From: Eubacterium maltosivorans
GTDB lineage: Bacteria > Bacillota > Clostridia > Eubacteriales > Eubacteriaceae
Assembly: GCF_002441855.2 (NCBI RefSeq)
Contig: NZ_CP029487.1
Span: forward strand, 2,790,001 to 2,854,000
Direction of reading: 5' to 3'
Length of the DNA stretch: 64,000 nucleotides
Shown: piece after piece, positions 8,289 to 16,319 of the stretch
Layout: each line of letters starts with the position of its first letter
How positions within the stretch are numbered: the first letter of the stretch is position 1
Position numbers and translations under genes: made by a program
Notes under the pieces: model-generated
Database searches by the model: none
The model's input: only the letters and a program-made list of their open reading frames with translations
What the model was told of the DNA's origin: nothing

Positions 8289-8342
8289 TAGACAATGTCT
8301 GGCTTTGTAAAAAATTCAGACAGATTCTGGAATTTGTCCAAT

Positions 8343-8365
8343 AAAAAAGCGGCCCACAGGCCGCT
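8343..8365 (-). terminator. Terminator after the HAD phosphatase gene
   Basis: Minus strand GCGGCC-TGTG-GGCCGC stem-loop followed by six T. Confidence 0.85.
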
Positions 8366-8379
8366 GAGAAGCAATTTTA

Positions 8380-9171
8380 CTAATTTGTCGGGATTTCCCC
8401 CACCCCGTTTAAAATAAACTGTGGACGGTATGGGAATTCCTGGACGGTTTCTGGTGTGGAGACGCCGGAGAGGACCAGGATGGTGTGCATGCCGGATTCG
8501 ATACCGGAGATAATGTCCGTATCCATGCGGTCGCCGACAATGGCGGCATCCTCAGAATGAACGCCGAGCATACGAATACCAGTGCGGACCATGAGCGGAT
8601 TTGGCTTTCCGACAAAATAAGCAGATTTTCCGGTTGCCAGCTCGATGGGCGCGGTAAATGCTCGGCAGGCTGGTACCAGGCCGCCTTCGGCAGGGCCGGT
8701 GAGATCCGGGTTTGTCCCGATGAGCTTAGCACCTTTTAAGACAAAACGAACGGCCTTCAGGATGGTGTCATAGTTGTAATTATAGCTCTCGCCCACAACA
8801 ACGTAATCCGGGTTCATATCATTCATGGTAATACCGGCGCTGTATAAGGCGTTGATGAGACCGGGCTCACCGATGACATAAGCAGAGCAGCCTGGTGACT
8901 GTGTGCTCAGAAATTTAGCGGTGGCCAGGGCGCTGGTATAAAAATGACTCTCGTCAATGTCAAGGCCAAGGCGGGAGAGCTTTTCCTTTAACTCGAGTGG
9001 CGAGCGCTCGCTGGAGTTTGTAAGGAAGAGAAAATTTTTATCCTCCCGGTACAGCCAGTCCACGAACTCGGGAACGCCGGGAAGAAGGCGGTTACCATGA
9101 TAGATAACGCCGTCCATATCACAGATAAAACCTTTTATGCTGTCAAGGGTTTCTTTTAAAGCTTCATTCAT
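8380..9171 (-). CDS. HAD-IIA family sugar phosphatase (NagD-like)
   Basis: A 263-residue haloacid-dehalogenase hydrolase of subfamily IIA. Nucleophile motif CDMDGVIYHG (D18 and D20), motif II FLTNSSERSP, and C-terminal GDRMDTD for Mg2+ binding. Members dephosphorylate small phosphorylated metabolites (nucleotides, sugar phosphates, phosphoglycolate or glycerol phosphate). The frame opens five codons earlier at a TTG, but GGAGG lies 8 bases before the ATG at 9171, so that start is chosen. It is monocistronic. The physiological substrate is not evident from the neighbours. Confidence 0.88.
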   Translation of the reverse strand: MNEALKETLDSIKGFICDMDGVIYHGNRLLPGVPEFVDWLYREDKNFLFLTNSSERSPLELKEKLSRLGLDIDESHFYTSALATAKFLSTQSPGCSAYVIGEPGLINALYSAGITMNDMNPDYVVVGESYNYNYDTILKAVRFVLKGAKLIGTNPDLTGPAEGGLVPACRAFTAPIELATGKSAYFVGKPNPLMVRTGIRMLGVHSEDAAIVGDRMDTDIISGIESGMHTILVLSGVSTPETVQEFPYRPQFILNGVGEIPTN

Positions 9172-9213
9172 CGATATTACCTCCAAAATTGAAAATCGAT
9201 CCTATATGATTTT

Positions 9214-9242
9214 ATTATATACGCTGTTGCTTAAATTTGTAA
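9214..9242 (-). promoter_or_regulatory. Sigma-A promoter of the HAD phosphatase gene
   Basis: Minus strand TTACAA, 17-base spacer, TATAAT. Confidence 0.65.
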
Positions 9243-9325
9243 AGATAAAAACCGTTAATTATATCCTTAAAAAAAGGTTAATTCCCAAAAAATCATAAAA
9301 CTATCACACCACGTGTAAATAATTA

Positions 9326-9334
9326 TGATATAAT
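9326..9334 (+). promoter_or_regulatory. Extended -10 promoter of the small membrane protein gene
   Basis: TGA followed by TATAAT; no good -35 is visible. A TCCATT...AATGGA inverted repeat lies just downstream (9339-9360), inside the expected leader. The rest of the 9172-9375 gap holds only this and the opposing promoter. Confidence 0.5.
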
Positions 9335-9375
9335 AAAATCCATTAGGAACATCCAATGGATTTGAGGAGATTTAA

Positions 9376-9750
9376 ATGGAGAAAAAAAAACTTGCCATGG
9401 GCATTGTGGCGGTTGCGGTGCTTAGCCTTGTGCTGGCGCTGTTGACAACCGGTATCAGTACAAAGGTTAAAACAGGTTCAGAGGCTGCAAAGGATGAAAA
9501 GCTGATTCTTGGAGCGTGGGCAGATGATTCTGGCGTCGATATTGAATTTGCAGATAACAATGTGTTTAAAATGTTTGGTGACGACGTCGCGACCTATACA
9601 ATGGATACAAAGGAAAAAAACGTGGACATGAAGTATGCTCAGGCCTACGGCGGGCAGACCACTCATATGTCCTATGTCATTGACGGGGATACCCTGACGC
9701 TGACAGACCGGGACACAGGCGACGTCCATGTTTATAAAAAGACCCAGTAA
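9376..9750 (+). CDS. Small membrane-anchored extracytoplasmic protein
   Basis: A 124-residue protein not assigned to a named family. A basic start (MEKKK) leads into one hydrophobic helix at about residues 7-26, without a lipobox or clear signal-peptidase site, so it is probably an anchored extracytoplasmic protein. The exported part has the pattern of small beta-sandwich proteins that begin with a 'LGAW' strand (ILGAWADDSGVDIEF) and end in a 'GDTLTLTDRDTG' turn, as in DUF4923/DUF5640-like lipocalin-type domains. Function unknown. It is flanked by its own promoter and a strong terminator. Confidence 0.7.
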   Translation: MEKKKLAMGIVAVAVLSLVLALLTTGISTKVKTGSEAAKDEKLILGAWADDSGVDIEFADNNVFKMFGDDVATYTMDTKEKNVDMKYAQAYGGQTTHMSYVIDGDTLTLTDRDTGDVHVYKKTQ

Positions 9751-9756
9751 CGCAGG

Positions 9757-9793
9757 CAGCGCTTCCGTACAAATGGCGGAAGCGCTGTTTTTA
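9757..9793. terminator. Bidirectional terminator between the small protein and MttB-family genes
   Basis: Eleven-base-pair stem CAGCGCTTCCG / CGGAAGCGCTG with a 9-base loop, followed by TTTTTA on the plus strand. It also lies four bases after the end of the convergent methyltransferase gene and so closes the sigma-54 operon. Confidence 0.85.
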
Positions 9794-9796
9794 TAA

Positions 9797-11257
9797 TTAT
9801 ATTTCAAATTTAAACCCCTCGGGCAACTCGGTGTTGAGTAGTTTTTTCTGTTCTAGGCTTAAGTCCGGCAGTTTATAGGAATCCATACGGGCATCGTAGA
9901 TTTTTTTAGCGCGGTCACGGATATCACCTTCTTCTTCACGGGTGTTTTCCTTACAGCCTTTTCGGTTAAATACAGCGCTGGCCAGGTAGTTATCCTCACG
10001 GTATTCCTTTGGCGTACGGCCGCTCAGGTAATTGCCTCGTGGGCCGGTCTTTTCGATGGATTTAAGGGCCTTTTTCTGATGGTCATCGGAGACGTCAAAC
10101 CCCTTGCGCATGCGTTTCAGATAGCGGATGGTTTCTTCGTCTTCAATGAATTTTTCGTAGCTTGTGAGATTAAAGCTGCCCATGGTACCTACTCCATGAA
10201 CGATCATGGCAGTTTGAGTGAGCATCGGCGCCATAAGGCCTACTGTGGATTCTACACCGGCCTGGTAATCGGCCTTGAACGCATCGCCCAGGCCGCCGCC
10301 CATGCGGGCAGGAATACGGTAATAGTTGGCTAAGGCGATGTGCGCCAGGGTGATGAGCGAGAATTCCGGCGCGCCCATGCAGAGCTGAACATAGCGCATA
10401 TCTGTCATGGAGGACAGGCTGGTGTACATACAGGGAAGGCCTGGATTCATGAGCTGTGATAAAACGACAATGGACAACACCGCTGCCGCGTCCTGCACCA
10501 CAGAGCCAAACAGAGAGCCCGGCGCCGTCAGGTTGGTCATGGAGCAGGCCGTAATGCTCAGCGGCTGGTTTTCCTTAATTTCCCCCATAAAGTAGGCCAT
10601 GGATTCCCAGCCGACGGCCAGAGGTGAGATGACACAGCCGCCGCTGTAGCATACGTATTTATCCTCTATTCCAAAGAATTTTTTGGCAAACTGGATGCCC
10701 TCGCGGGTACCGGTTTCAAGGTCGGATTTTTTGTAGTTATTCTCGGTGGCGGTGAGTACGTTAAAGATAGGCTTGTGGCTGTACTTCAGCATCAAAGCAA
10801 GCTGAGGCAGGTAGCGGTCCCTGGATTTATCAAGACCGGGAACGTCGATGGCGATCTGGCTTGTGATGCCGATGACGTCAGAGGTGTCAATAAGCTTGTA
10901 AAAGTTGATGACATCGTGAAGATCTGTGTCACTGTAGCTGCCGTCAAAGTTTAAAACCAGAGGCGTGCCGTTGGTTGGAATGATGACCGGGTCATGGTCC
11001 AGGCCGATCGCGACGCTTCTGTCAAAGCCCTGAAGCTCAAAATTGTCGGGTACAGTTTTAAGCGCCTTGTTCAGCAGAGCTTCATCAATATAGACAATAT
11101 CACCGTCTACCCTGGCACCATGTTGGCTGTAAATACCGCGGGCTTCCTCGTTTTCAATTTTAACACCAACGGTGCTTAAAATATGTAGCACGCTTTCGTG
11201 CAGTTTTTCGACATCCTCTTTGGTAAAAAAGACATCGGTTAAACTTGTTCTAATCAT
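9797..11257 (-). CDS. MttB-superfamily corrinoid methyltransferase, non-pyrrolysine type
   Basis: A 486-residue protein of the trimethylamine methyltransferase (MttB) superfamily: N-terminal LHESVLHILSTVGVKI, then NGTPLVLNFDGSYS, GGCVISPLAVG and GGGLGDAFKADYQAG. The frame has no internal amber codon, so it is a non-pyrrolysine member. Characterised relatives from Eubacterium limosum demethylate proline betaine, carnitine or gamma-butyrobetaine and pass the methyl group to a corrinoid protein for acetogenesis. It is the last gene of the sigma-54 operon, just behind a BCCT transporter. No corrinoid protein or reactivase is encoded in the window, so it must use partners from elsewhere. The partner genes suggest a substrate with a cleavable hydroxy-acid skeleton. 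Confidence 0.9.
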   Translation of the reverse strand: MIRTSLTDVFFTKEDVEKLHESVLHILSTVGVKIENEEARGIYSQHGARVDGDIVYIDEALLNKALKTVPDNFELQGFDRSVAIGLDHDPVIIPTNGTPLVLNFDGSYSDTDLHDVINFYKLIDTSDVIGITSQIAIDVPGLDKSRDRYLPQLALMLKYSHKPIFNVLTATENNYKKSDLETGTREGIQFAKKFFGIEDKYVCYSGGCVISPLAVGWESMAYFMGEIKENQPLSITACSMTNLTAPGSLFGSVVQDAAAVLSIVVLSQLMNPGLPCMYTSLSSMTDMRYVQLCMGAPEFSLITLAHIALANYYRIPARMGGGLGDAFKADYQAGVESTVGLMAPMLTQTAMIVHGVGTMGSFNLTSYEKFIEDEETIRYLKRMRKGFDVSDDHQKKALKSIEKTGPRGNYLSGRTPKEYREDNYLASAVFNRKGCKENTREEEGDIRDRAKKIYDARMDSYKLPDLSLEQKKLLNTELPEGFKFEI

Positions 11258-11362
11258 TGGATATTCTCTCCTTATATTTCAATTCAAACATTTCCGAAAG
11301 GCAAAGCCCGGGCCCAGAATAAAGGCCCAGGCTTCAGTTAGTTTTAGTCGTCATTTAAAGAT

Positions 11363-13075
11363 TCACGCTTCGGCAGGCTGGATATCAACCGGTTCAGTTA
11401 GCTGTTTATCTTCTGATGATTCTTGACTGTCGTCTCCTTCAAACGGTGCGACGAGTTCATCGACAGCTTCTGGTTCAATTTCAGGCTTATTGCGTTTATA
11501 GTGATTTCGTATAATTTCCGCGTAAGGCAGGCCTTTGTCCTCCTTTACCATCAGGAAGAAAGAGACCATCATGATGCAGATAAAGATCAGCGTTGGTATG
11601 GACGGCGCGATGATAAAGGTCTGGAGTGTCTGCAGGGATCCGTCCGCGCCGGAGATTGTCAGGGCAACCGGTACGACGACCAGTGCGACAGCCCAGAACA
11701 TACGATACCATCTTGGCGGCTCCTGCCCAAGCTTCAGATTTTTACAGGATAACTGAGAGAGAACGAAAGCAGTGGAATCCAGTGAGGTAGCCAGATTGAT
11801 AAACATGGTTATCAGCATTAGCGCCAGTATAATCTTGCCGAGCGGCAGACTGGTCAGAATGGTGACGATGGCCCAGGTATCGCCCTTGGCTTCAAGCACG
11901 CCAACGATATCGATCCCCTGAATAGTCTGGGCGTGAACGCCGTAGCCGCCCAGGATGGCGAATACCATCAGCGCGCTTCCTGCGCTGACGACCAGCTCAG
12001 CGATAATGATTTCACGGAGCGAGCGGCCTTTAGAGATCCGGGCAACCCAGAGACCCATAAAGGGCGCGACCGTGATGCACCAGGCAAAGTAGAAAATGGT
12101 CCAGCCCTGCGCAAAGCCGTTTTGTCCGATTGCGTCTGTGAACAGGCTCCACTGCATATAATTCTGAAGAAGTAAACCAATGGAATCGCAGGCTTTATTG
12201 AAGATAAAAGCGGTTGGTCCAAAGATTAAGACCATTCCCAGCATCACGAAGGCTACCCACACGTTAATGCGGCTTAGATTTTGAATACCAGAGTCCAGTC
12301 CTTTCCAGACACTGGTACAGAATACAGCGCTCCAGGCCAGAATAATGGCCAGCTTTGTCCACATGGTCGGTGGAATATTGAAGAAATATTCCAGCCCGGT
12401 AGCGATCATCGGAGTGCCGAGACCAAGGGTAGCGACATAGGAAATCAATATGACGATTAGAACAACGAGGTCGATGACAGACCCGGTTCTCCCGCGGGTT
12501 AATTTAACCGGCAGTACCTTGCTGCAGGTCTGGCTTAGGCGGAGTATTGGGTCTCTCCGGCGCCAGTAGAGATAGGTCATGGGAATGGCCGGCAGGCAAT
12601 AGAGCGCCCAGGCTGTAGGTCCCCAGTGAAGAAATGAAAGGGCAGTTGAGATATTGGCGGCTTCGACAGATAAAGAAGCGTATCCCGGAGGCGGCGAAGT
12701 GTAGTAATGCGCCCATTCAATGCATCCCCAGTAAATGATGCTGGAGCCCTGTCCTGCGCAGAAAAGCATGGCAATCCAGGAAAAGGTGGAGTAATCTGGC
12801 TTTTCGGACGGAGAACCCATTTTTGTTTTGCCGAGCTTGCTGACAGCAATGGCAATACACAGGATAAGCGCGCCAAAAGAGAAGAGCAGGAATCCCCAGC
12901 CAAAGCCATTTAACGACGCCTGTTGAATGGCTGTCATGATTTTCTGACTTTGCTCAGGAAAGGCAAGAATTGGAATAATAAGAGCAGCTAGCAAAATGAA
13001 AGCACCGATAAAGATAAGCCGGTCAACACGCACTTTATCTTCATTGGGACTTTTTATAGAAGTGTTTGGTTTCAT
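11363..13075 (-). CDS. BCCT-family betaine/carnitine-type transporter
   Basis: A 570-residue membrane protein with about twelve helices. It carries the BCCT signature GWTIFYFAWCITVAPFMG followed by LWVARISKGRSLREI. The substrate-site helix reads CAGQGSSIIYWGCIEW, closer to carnitine-type (CaiT) members than to osmotic glycine-betaine carriers. The acidic C-terminal tail (about 530-570) lies in the cytoplasm. BCCT proteins move quaternary ammonium or sulfonium compounds. Together with the downstream MttB-family gene, this implies uptake of a methylated amine for demethylation. Substrate inferred, not proven. Confidence 0.9.
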   Translation of the reverse strand: MKPNTSIKSPNEDKVRVDRLIFIGAFILLAALIIPILAFPEQSQKIMTAIQQASLNGFGWGFLLFSFGALILCIAIAVSKLGKTKMGSPSEKPDYSTFSWIAMLFCAGQGSSIIYWGCIEWAHYYTSPPPGYASLSVEAANISTALSFLHWGPTAWALYCLPAIPMTYLYWRRRDPILRLSQTCSKVLPVKLTRGRTGSVIDLVVLIVILISYVATLGLGTPMIATGLEYFFNIPPTMWTKLAIILAWSAVFCTSVWKGLDSGIQNLSRINVWVAFVMLGMVLIFGPTAFIFNKACDSIGLLLQNYMQWSLFTDAIGQNGFAQGWTIFYFAWCITVAPFMGLWVARISKGRSLREIIIAELVVSAGSALMVFAILGGYGVHAQTIQGIDIVGVLEAKGDTWAIVTILTSLPLGKIILALMLITMFINLATSLDSTAFVLSQLSCKNLKLGQEPPRWYRMFWAVALVVVPVALTISGADGSLQTLQTFIIAPSIPTLIFICIMMVSFFLMVKEDKGLPYAEIIRNHYKRNKPEIEPEAVDELVAPFEGDDSQESSEDKQLTEPVDIQPAEA

Positions 13076-13131
13076 CAGTATTTTCCCCCTTACTTATAAA
13101 AACTTCTAAATAAATTTCCCCTGAATTTTTC

Positions 13132-14433
13132 TTATGATCGTACCCGCGGTTCCAGATCAAGCAGGTTTCCCTCGCTGTCAAATGGAAGCGGAGCCGGTTC
13201 GCTGAGAATTTCAATGTCATCTCTGCCCTGAACCTCGCTGTAGTAGGCTTCGGACAGCATAATGTGCTGAATAAAGGATGAGTTTGGAATGCGGACAATT
13301 CTCGGATTGTCCTTGTCGTTTCCGACGCAGATTTTCACACAGAGCTGGATGGTTTCACGGTCTGTTTTCATGACACAGGGTATACGGGCACTGCCGACCT
13401 CAACTGAGGTAATTGAATTTGGATACATTTCCTCAAGATCAAGCTTTCTGGCGCAGCGGGCTGTGGTAGCGTTGGCCATGCCAATCCCGATCCCGTTTCC
13501 CTGGGTTTCGGGTGAAAGGTCCAGAACGCAGACATACTGCGATTTAATGCCGCCGTCAGCATAGGGCGTGCAGAAAGTTCCGGTAATATTAGGGTCCATA
13601 CCGTCACCGCTGAAGTTTTTGCCAAGCTCATCCACAATCAGTACATCGCACGCATCCACGAGAATACGCGGCATGAGGTCTGTCGCTTCCTGCAAAAGCA
13701 CTGGTTCCGCATCGCCGACATCATCGCGGTGGATACAGGCGATTTTACAGGTTTCATCATAAGCGTTCTCTATTGTGGCGACTGCAAACAGCATCTTAGA
13801 GTGGTCGATAATGGCCTGGCCATACATGTGTATGTTTTTAGGAAGAAGCTCATAGCCCTGGGCATGGCAGTTTTCAGCCCCGGCTTGCTTTGCGAGACCG
13901 ATGGCCATCATTTTCATGATCCCGCTCTGGTAAGGGCCCCGGAAGCAGGTATGGGGCTTTACACGGTTATAGATAATGATGCCGTCAGCTTCAGCGGCGT
14001 TTTTGTCAATATATACATCCCGGCCGTCAGGTGTCAGGCCGATTTTTTTAACCTCCATGGAGGAAATGATCGGGCAGCCGATAACCTCCTCTGTAATGCC
14101 ATAACCGTTTAAAATTGAAGTCTGGAGCTCGGCCACTGCGCCGCCGTGACTGCCCATGGCCGGGACAACAAAGGGGGTTGCGCCCTTTTTCTTGCAGAAA
14201 TCGACAATGGCTTTCAGGATTCTGGCATAGTTGGCCAGCCCTCTGCTGCCGGCTGTGATGGCGATACGCATGCCAGGCTTTATCTGATCTGCAAATTTTG
14301 GCGCTTCCAGCTGGCTGTGCACAACCGATGGAATATTCTCGGGTTTGATCACAGGCCTTGGAAAGGTCTGCTTGATTTTAAAAAATTTTGGTAGCGGTGT
14401 GTCTTTCAGTAAATCGGATACTACGCTGCTCAT
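13132..14433 (-). CDS. LarA-like (DUF2088) nickel-pincer racemase family protein
   Basis: A 433-residue protein of the lactate-racemase (LarA/DUF2088) superfamily. Visible features: AITAGSRGLANYARIL near residues 58-73, MGSHGGA with a His at about 94, and NRVKPHTCFRG with a His at about 160; such His residues hold the nickel-pincer cofactor in LarA. The family racemises or epimerises alpha-hydroxy acids or related substrates. Here it sits between a dehydratase and a betaine transporter, suggesting that it adjusts the stereochemistry of a hydroxy-acid intermediate before dehydration. No larB, larC or larE cofactor genes are nearby. Family call firm, reaction inferred. Confidence 0.8.
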   Translation of the reverse strand: MSSVVSDLLKDTPLPKFFKIKQTFPRPVIKPENIPSVVHSQLEAPKFADQIKPGMRIAITAGSRGLANYARILKAIVDFCKKKGATPFVVPAMGSHGGAVAELQTSILNGYGITEEVIGCPIISSMEVKKIGLTPDGRDVYIDKNAAEADGIIIYNRVKPHTCFRGPYQSGIMKMMAIGLAKQAGAENCHAQGYELLPKNIHMYGQAIIDHSKMLFAVATIENAYDETCKIACIHRDDVGDAEPVLLQEATDLMPRILVDACDVLIVDELGKNFSGDGMDPNITGTFCTPYADGGIKSQYVCVLDLSPETQGNGIGIGMANATTARCARKLDLEEMYPNSITSVEVGSARIPCVMKTDRETIQLCVKICVGNDKDNPRIVRIPNSSFIQHIMLSEAYYSEVQGRDDIEILSEPAPLPFDSEGNLLDLEPRVRS

Positions 14434-14448
14434 TTCTATCCCTCCTTC

Positions 14449-16164
14449 TTATAACAGTGTTGCGCCGGAAGCTGTGTCTCCGGCATAACGGGTAAACAAT
14501 CCTAGAACACCATTGTACTCAGGTGACTGGTTTTTCCAGATGGCTCTGCGTTTTTCAAGTACCGCTGCCATTTCATCATCGCTCTCTCGTTTTCCCTTTA
14601 CGCCAACAAGCCTCAGGGTGCGCTTGGGTACATTGATGTCGATGATATCATCGTCTTCGATAAGAGCGATGGGGCCGCCTACGGCGGCTTCTGGTGAGAC
14701 GTGGCCGATGGCTGGGCCTCTGGTGGCGCCGGAGTAGCGACCGTCGGTGATGATGGCAGTGCTGGCGCGCAGCTCTGGATGGTAGTGCAGCGTCTCGGTA
14801 GCCCGGAACATTTCGGGCATGCCGCATCCCCTTGGGCCGACGTAGCGAATCACCACGGCATCGCCCGGTACGATTTTGCCGGATTCGATGGCCTCTACAG
14901 CGTCCTCCTCATTGTTGAACACTCTGGCACGGCCAGTAAAGATGTGGGTAGCCGGGTCGGCCGACGCATGTTTGATGACAGCGCCGCCAGGCGCGATGTT
15001 TCCGTAGAGGGCCGCCATACCGCCGTCAGGCTTGCAGGGATCTGTCAGCGGGCGGATGATGTCCCGCGGCTCGTGGCCAAAGTTTTTCAGATAGCTGGCA
15101 GTATGTCTGAAAAAGCCGGTGCGCTCAAGCTCCGCGAGGTTTTCCCCGACGGTTTTGCCTGTGACAGTCATCTCGTCCAGGTAAAGGAAGTTCGCAATCT
15201 CCCGCATGATGGCGGGCACGCCGCCTGCAAAGTACAGATAAGAGGTCGGCCATTTTCCGCTGGAGATCAGTGATGTCAGAACAGGTATCTGGCGGTGGAT
15301 ACGGTCAAAATCCGACAGAGTAATGTTAATTCCGGCCTGCTTTGCGATGGCAGGAATGTGCAGGGTTGCGTTGGTTGAGCCGGAAACGGCAGCGTGAACC
15401 ATGATGGCGTTCAGAAAAGAGCGCTTAGTAAGAATTTTCTGAGGCGTCAGGCTTTCCTCCACCATTTCAACAATGCGCTGTCCGGCTTTCTGAGCGTATG
15501 CCCTGATCATACCGGCCCAGGCAGGCATGAGTGCGTTGCCGGGAAGAGCGAGGCCAAGGGCTTCTGAAAGCAGCTGCATGGTGGAAGCTGTGCCCATATA
15601 CGGGCAGGAGCCAGGAGTAGGACAGGCGTTACAGTGCAAAAATTCTGCGTCATCCTGAGTAATCTCTCCCCGCGCGAGCCGCCCGGGCGTTTCATAGCCA
15701 ACGACACCGGTGATGAACTCTGGCCCAGGCATCATGGCGCCGCCGCAGAAGTGGATGGCGGGAATATCGAGCCGGGCGATGGTCATGAGGTGTGCGGGTA
15801 CGGCTTTGTCACAGGAGGAAAAAAGAACCATTCCGTCATAAGGGGCGGATTTCGCATGAATCTCTACCAGTGATGAGATAATATCCCGTGAGGCCAGTGA
15901 GTATCGGATGCCCTCGTGTCCGCAGGCCACACCGTCGCAGATATCGGTGGCAGTATGGACCGCTGGCTTGGCATTTTTTTTATAGACACCGAGTCCGGCG
16001 CTGTCGACCAGGGCGTTCAGATGGGTGCTTCCAGGGTGGCTGTCGCCAAAGGTACTCTCTAAAAGTATCTGAGGCTGTGACAGCTCCTCGGGGATCCATC
16101 CGGTTCCCAGCCGCATGGGGTCAAACTCGGGATTTTCTTTTCTTGCTTTTTGACTTTTAAGCAT
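14449..16164 (-). CDS. IlvD/Edd-family (sugar-acid type) dehydratase
   Basis: A 571-residue iron-sulfur dehydratase of the IlvD/Edd family. Motifs: ESTFGDSHPGSTHLN, ICDGVACGHEG, FSSCDKAVPAHLM and CPTPGSCPYMGTASTM, which supply the cluster cysteines. The GTASTM ending resembles sugar-acid dehydratases more than the branched-chain enzyme IlvD, which usually has TANTM. Expected reaction: removal of water from a 2,3-dihydroxy acid to give a 2-keto-3-deoxy acid. The frame is open to 16269, but AAGGAG sits 9 bases before the ATG at 16164. The upstream gene encodes a DapA-type lyase domain, the usual partner of such a dehydratase, so the pair probably forms a dehydrate-then-cleave route. Confidence 0.85.
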   Translation of the reverse strand: MLKSQKARKENPEFDPMRLGTGWIPEELSQPQILLESTFGDSHPGSTHLNALVDSAGLGVYKKNAKPAVHTATDICDGVACGHEGIRYSLASRDIISSLVEIHAKSAPYDGMVLFSSCDKAVPAHLMTIARLDIPAIHFCGGAMMPGPEFITGVVGYETPGRLARGEITQDDAEFLHCNACPTPGSCPYMGTASTMQLLSEALGLALPGNALMPAWAGMIRAYAQKAGQRIVEMVEESLTPQKILTKRSFLNAIMVHAAVSGSTNATLHIPAIAKQAGINITLSDFDRIHRQIPVLTSLISSGKWPTSYLYFAGGVPAIMREIANFLYLDEMTVTGKTVGENLAELERTGFFRHTASYLKNFGHEPRDIIRPLTDPCKPDGGMAALYGNIAPGGAVIKHASADPATHIFTGRARVFNNEEDAVEAIESGKIVPGDAVVIRYVGPRGCGMPEMFRATETLHYHPELRASTAIITDGRYSGATRGPAIGHVSPEAAVGGPIALIEDDDIIDINVPKRTLRLVGVKGKRESDDEMAAVLEKRRAIWKNQSPEYNGVLGLFTRYAGDTASGATLL

Positions 16165-16319
16165 GATATTGTGCTCCTTTTTTGTGTAAACCTGTTTTAT
16201 GGTAAATAGGATAACACAAAAGTTTGTGAATGGAGGATCTTGAACGAAGAATTGAAAATCACATAACAATTCTCCGTCCTTAATGATACATTCTCCATTA
16301 TATAATTTAAAAGAGGGGC

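Noticed and set aside
9797-11257. Pyrrolysine-containing trimethylamine methyltransferase
   Set aside because: The full-length frame contains no in-frame TAG, so it is a non-pyrrolysine MttB-family member.
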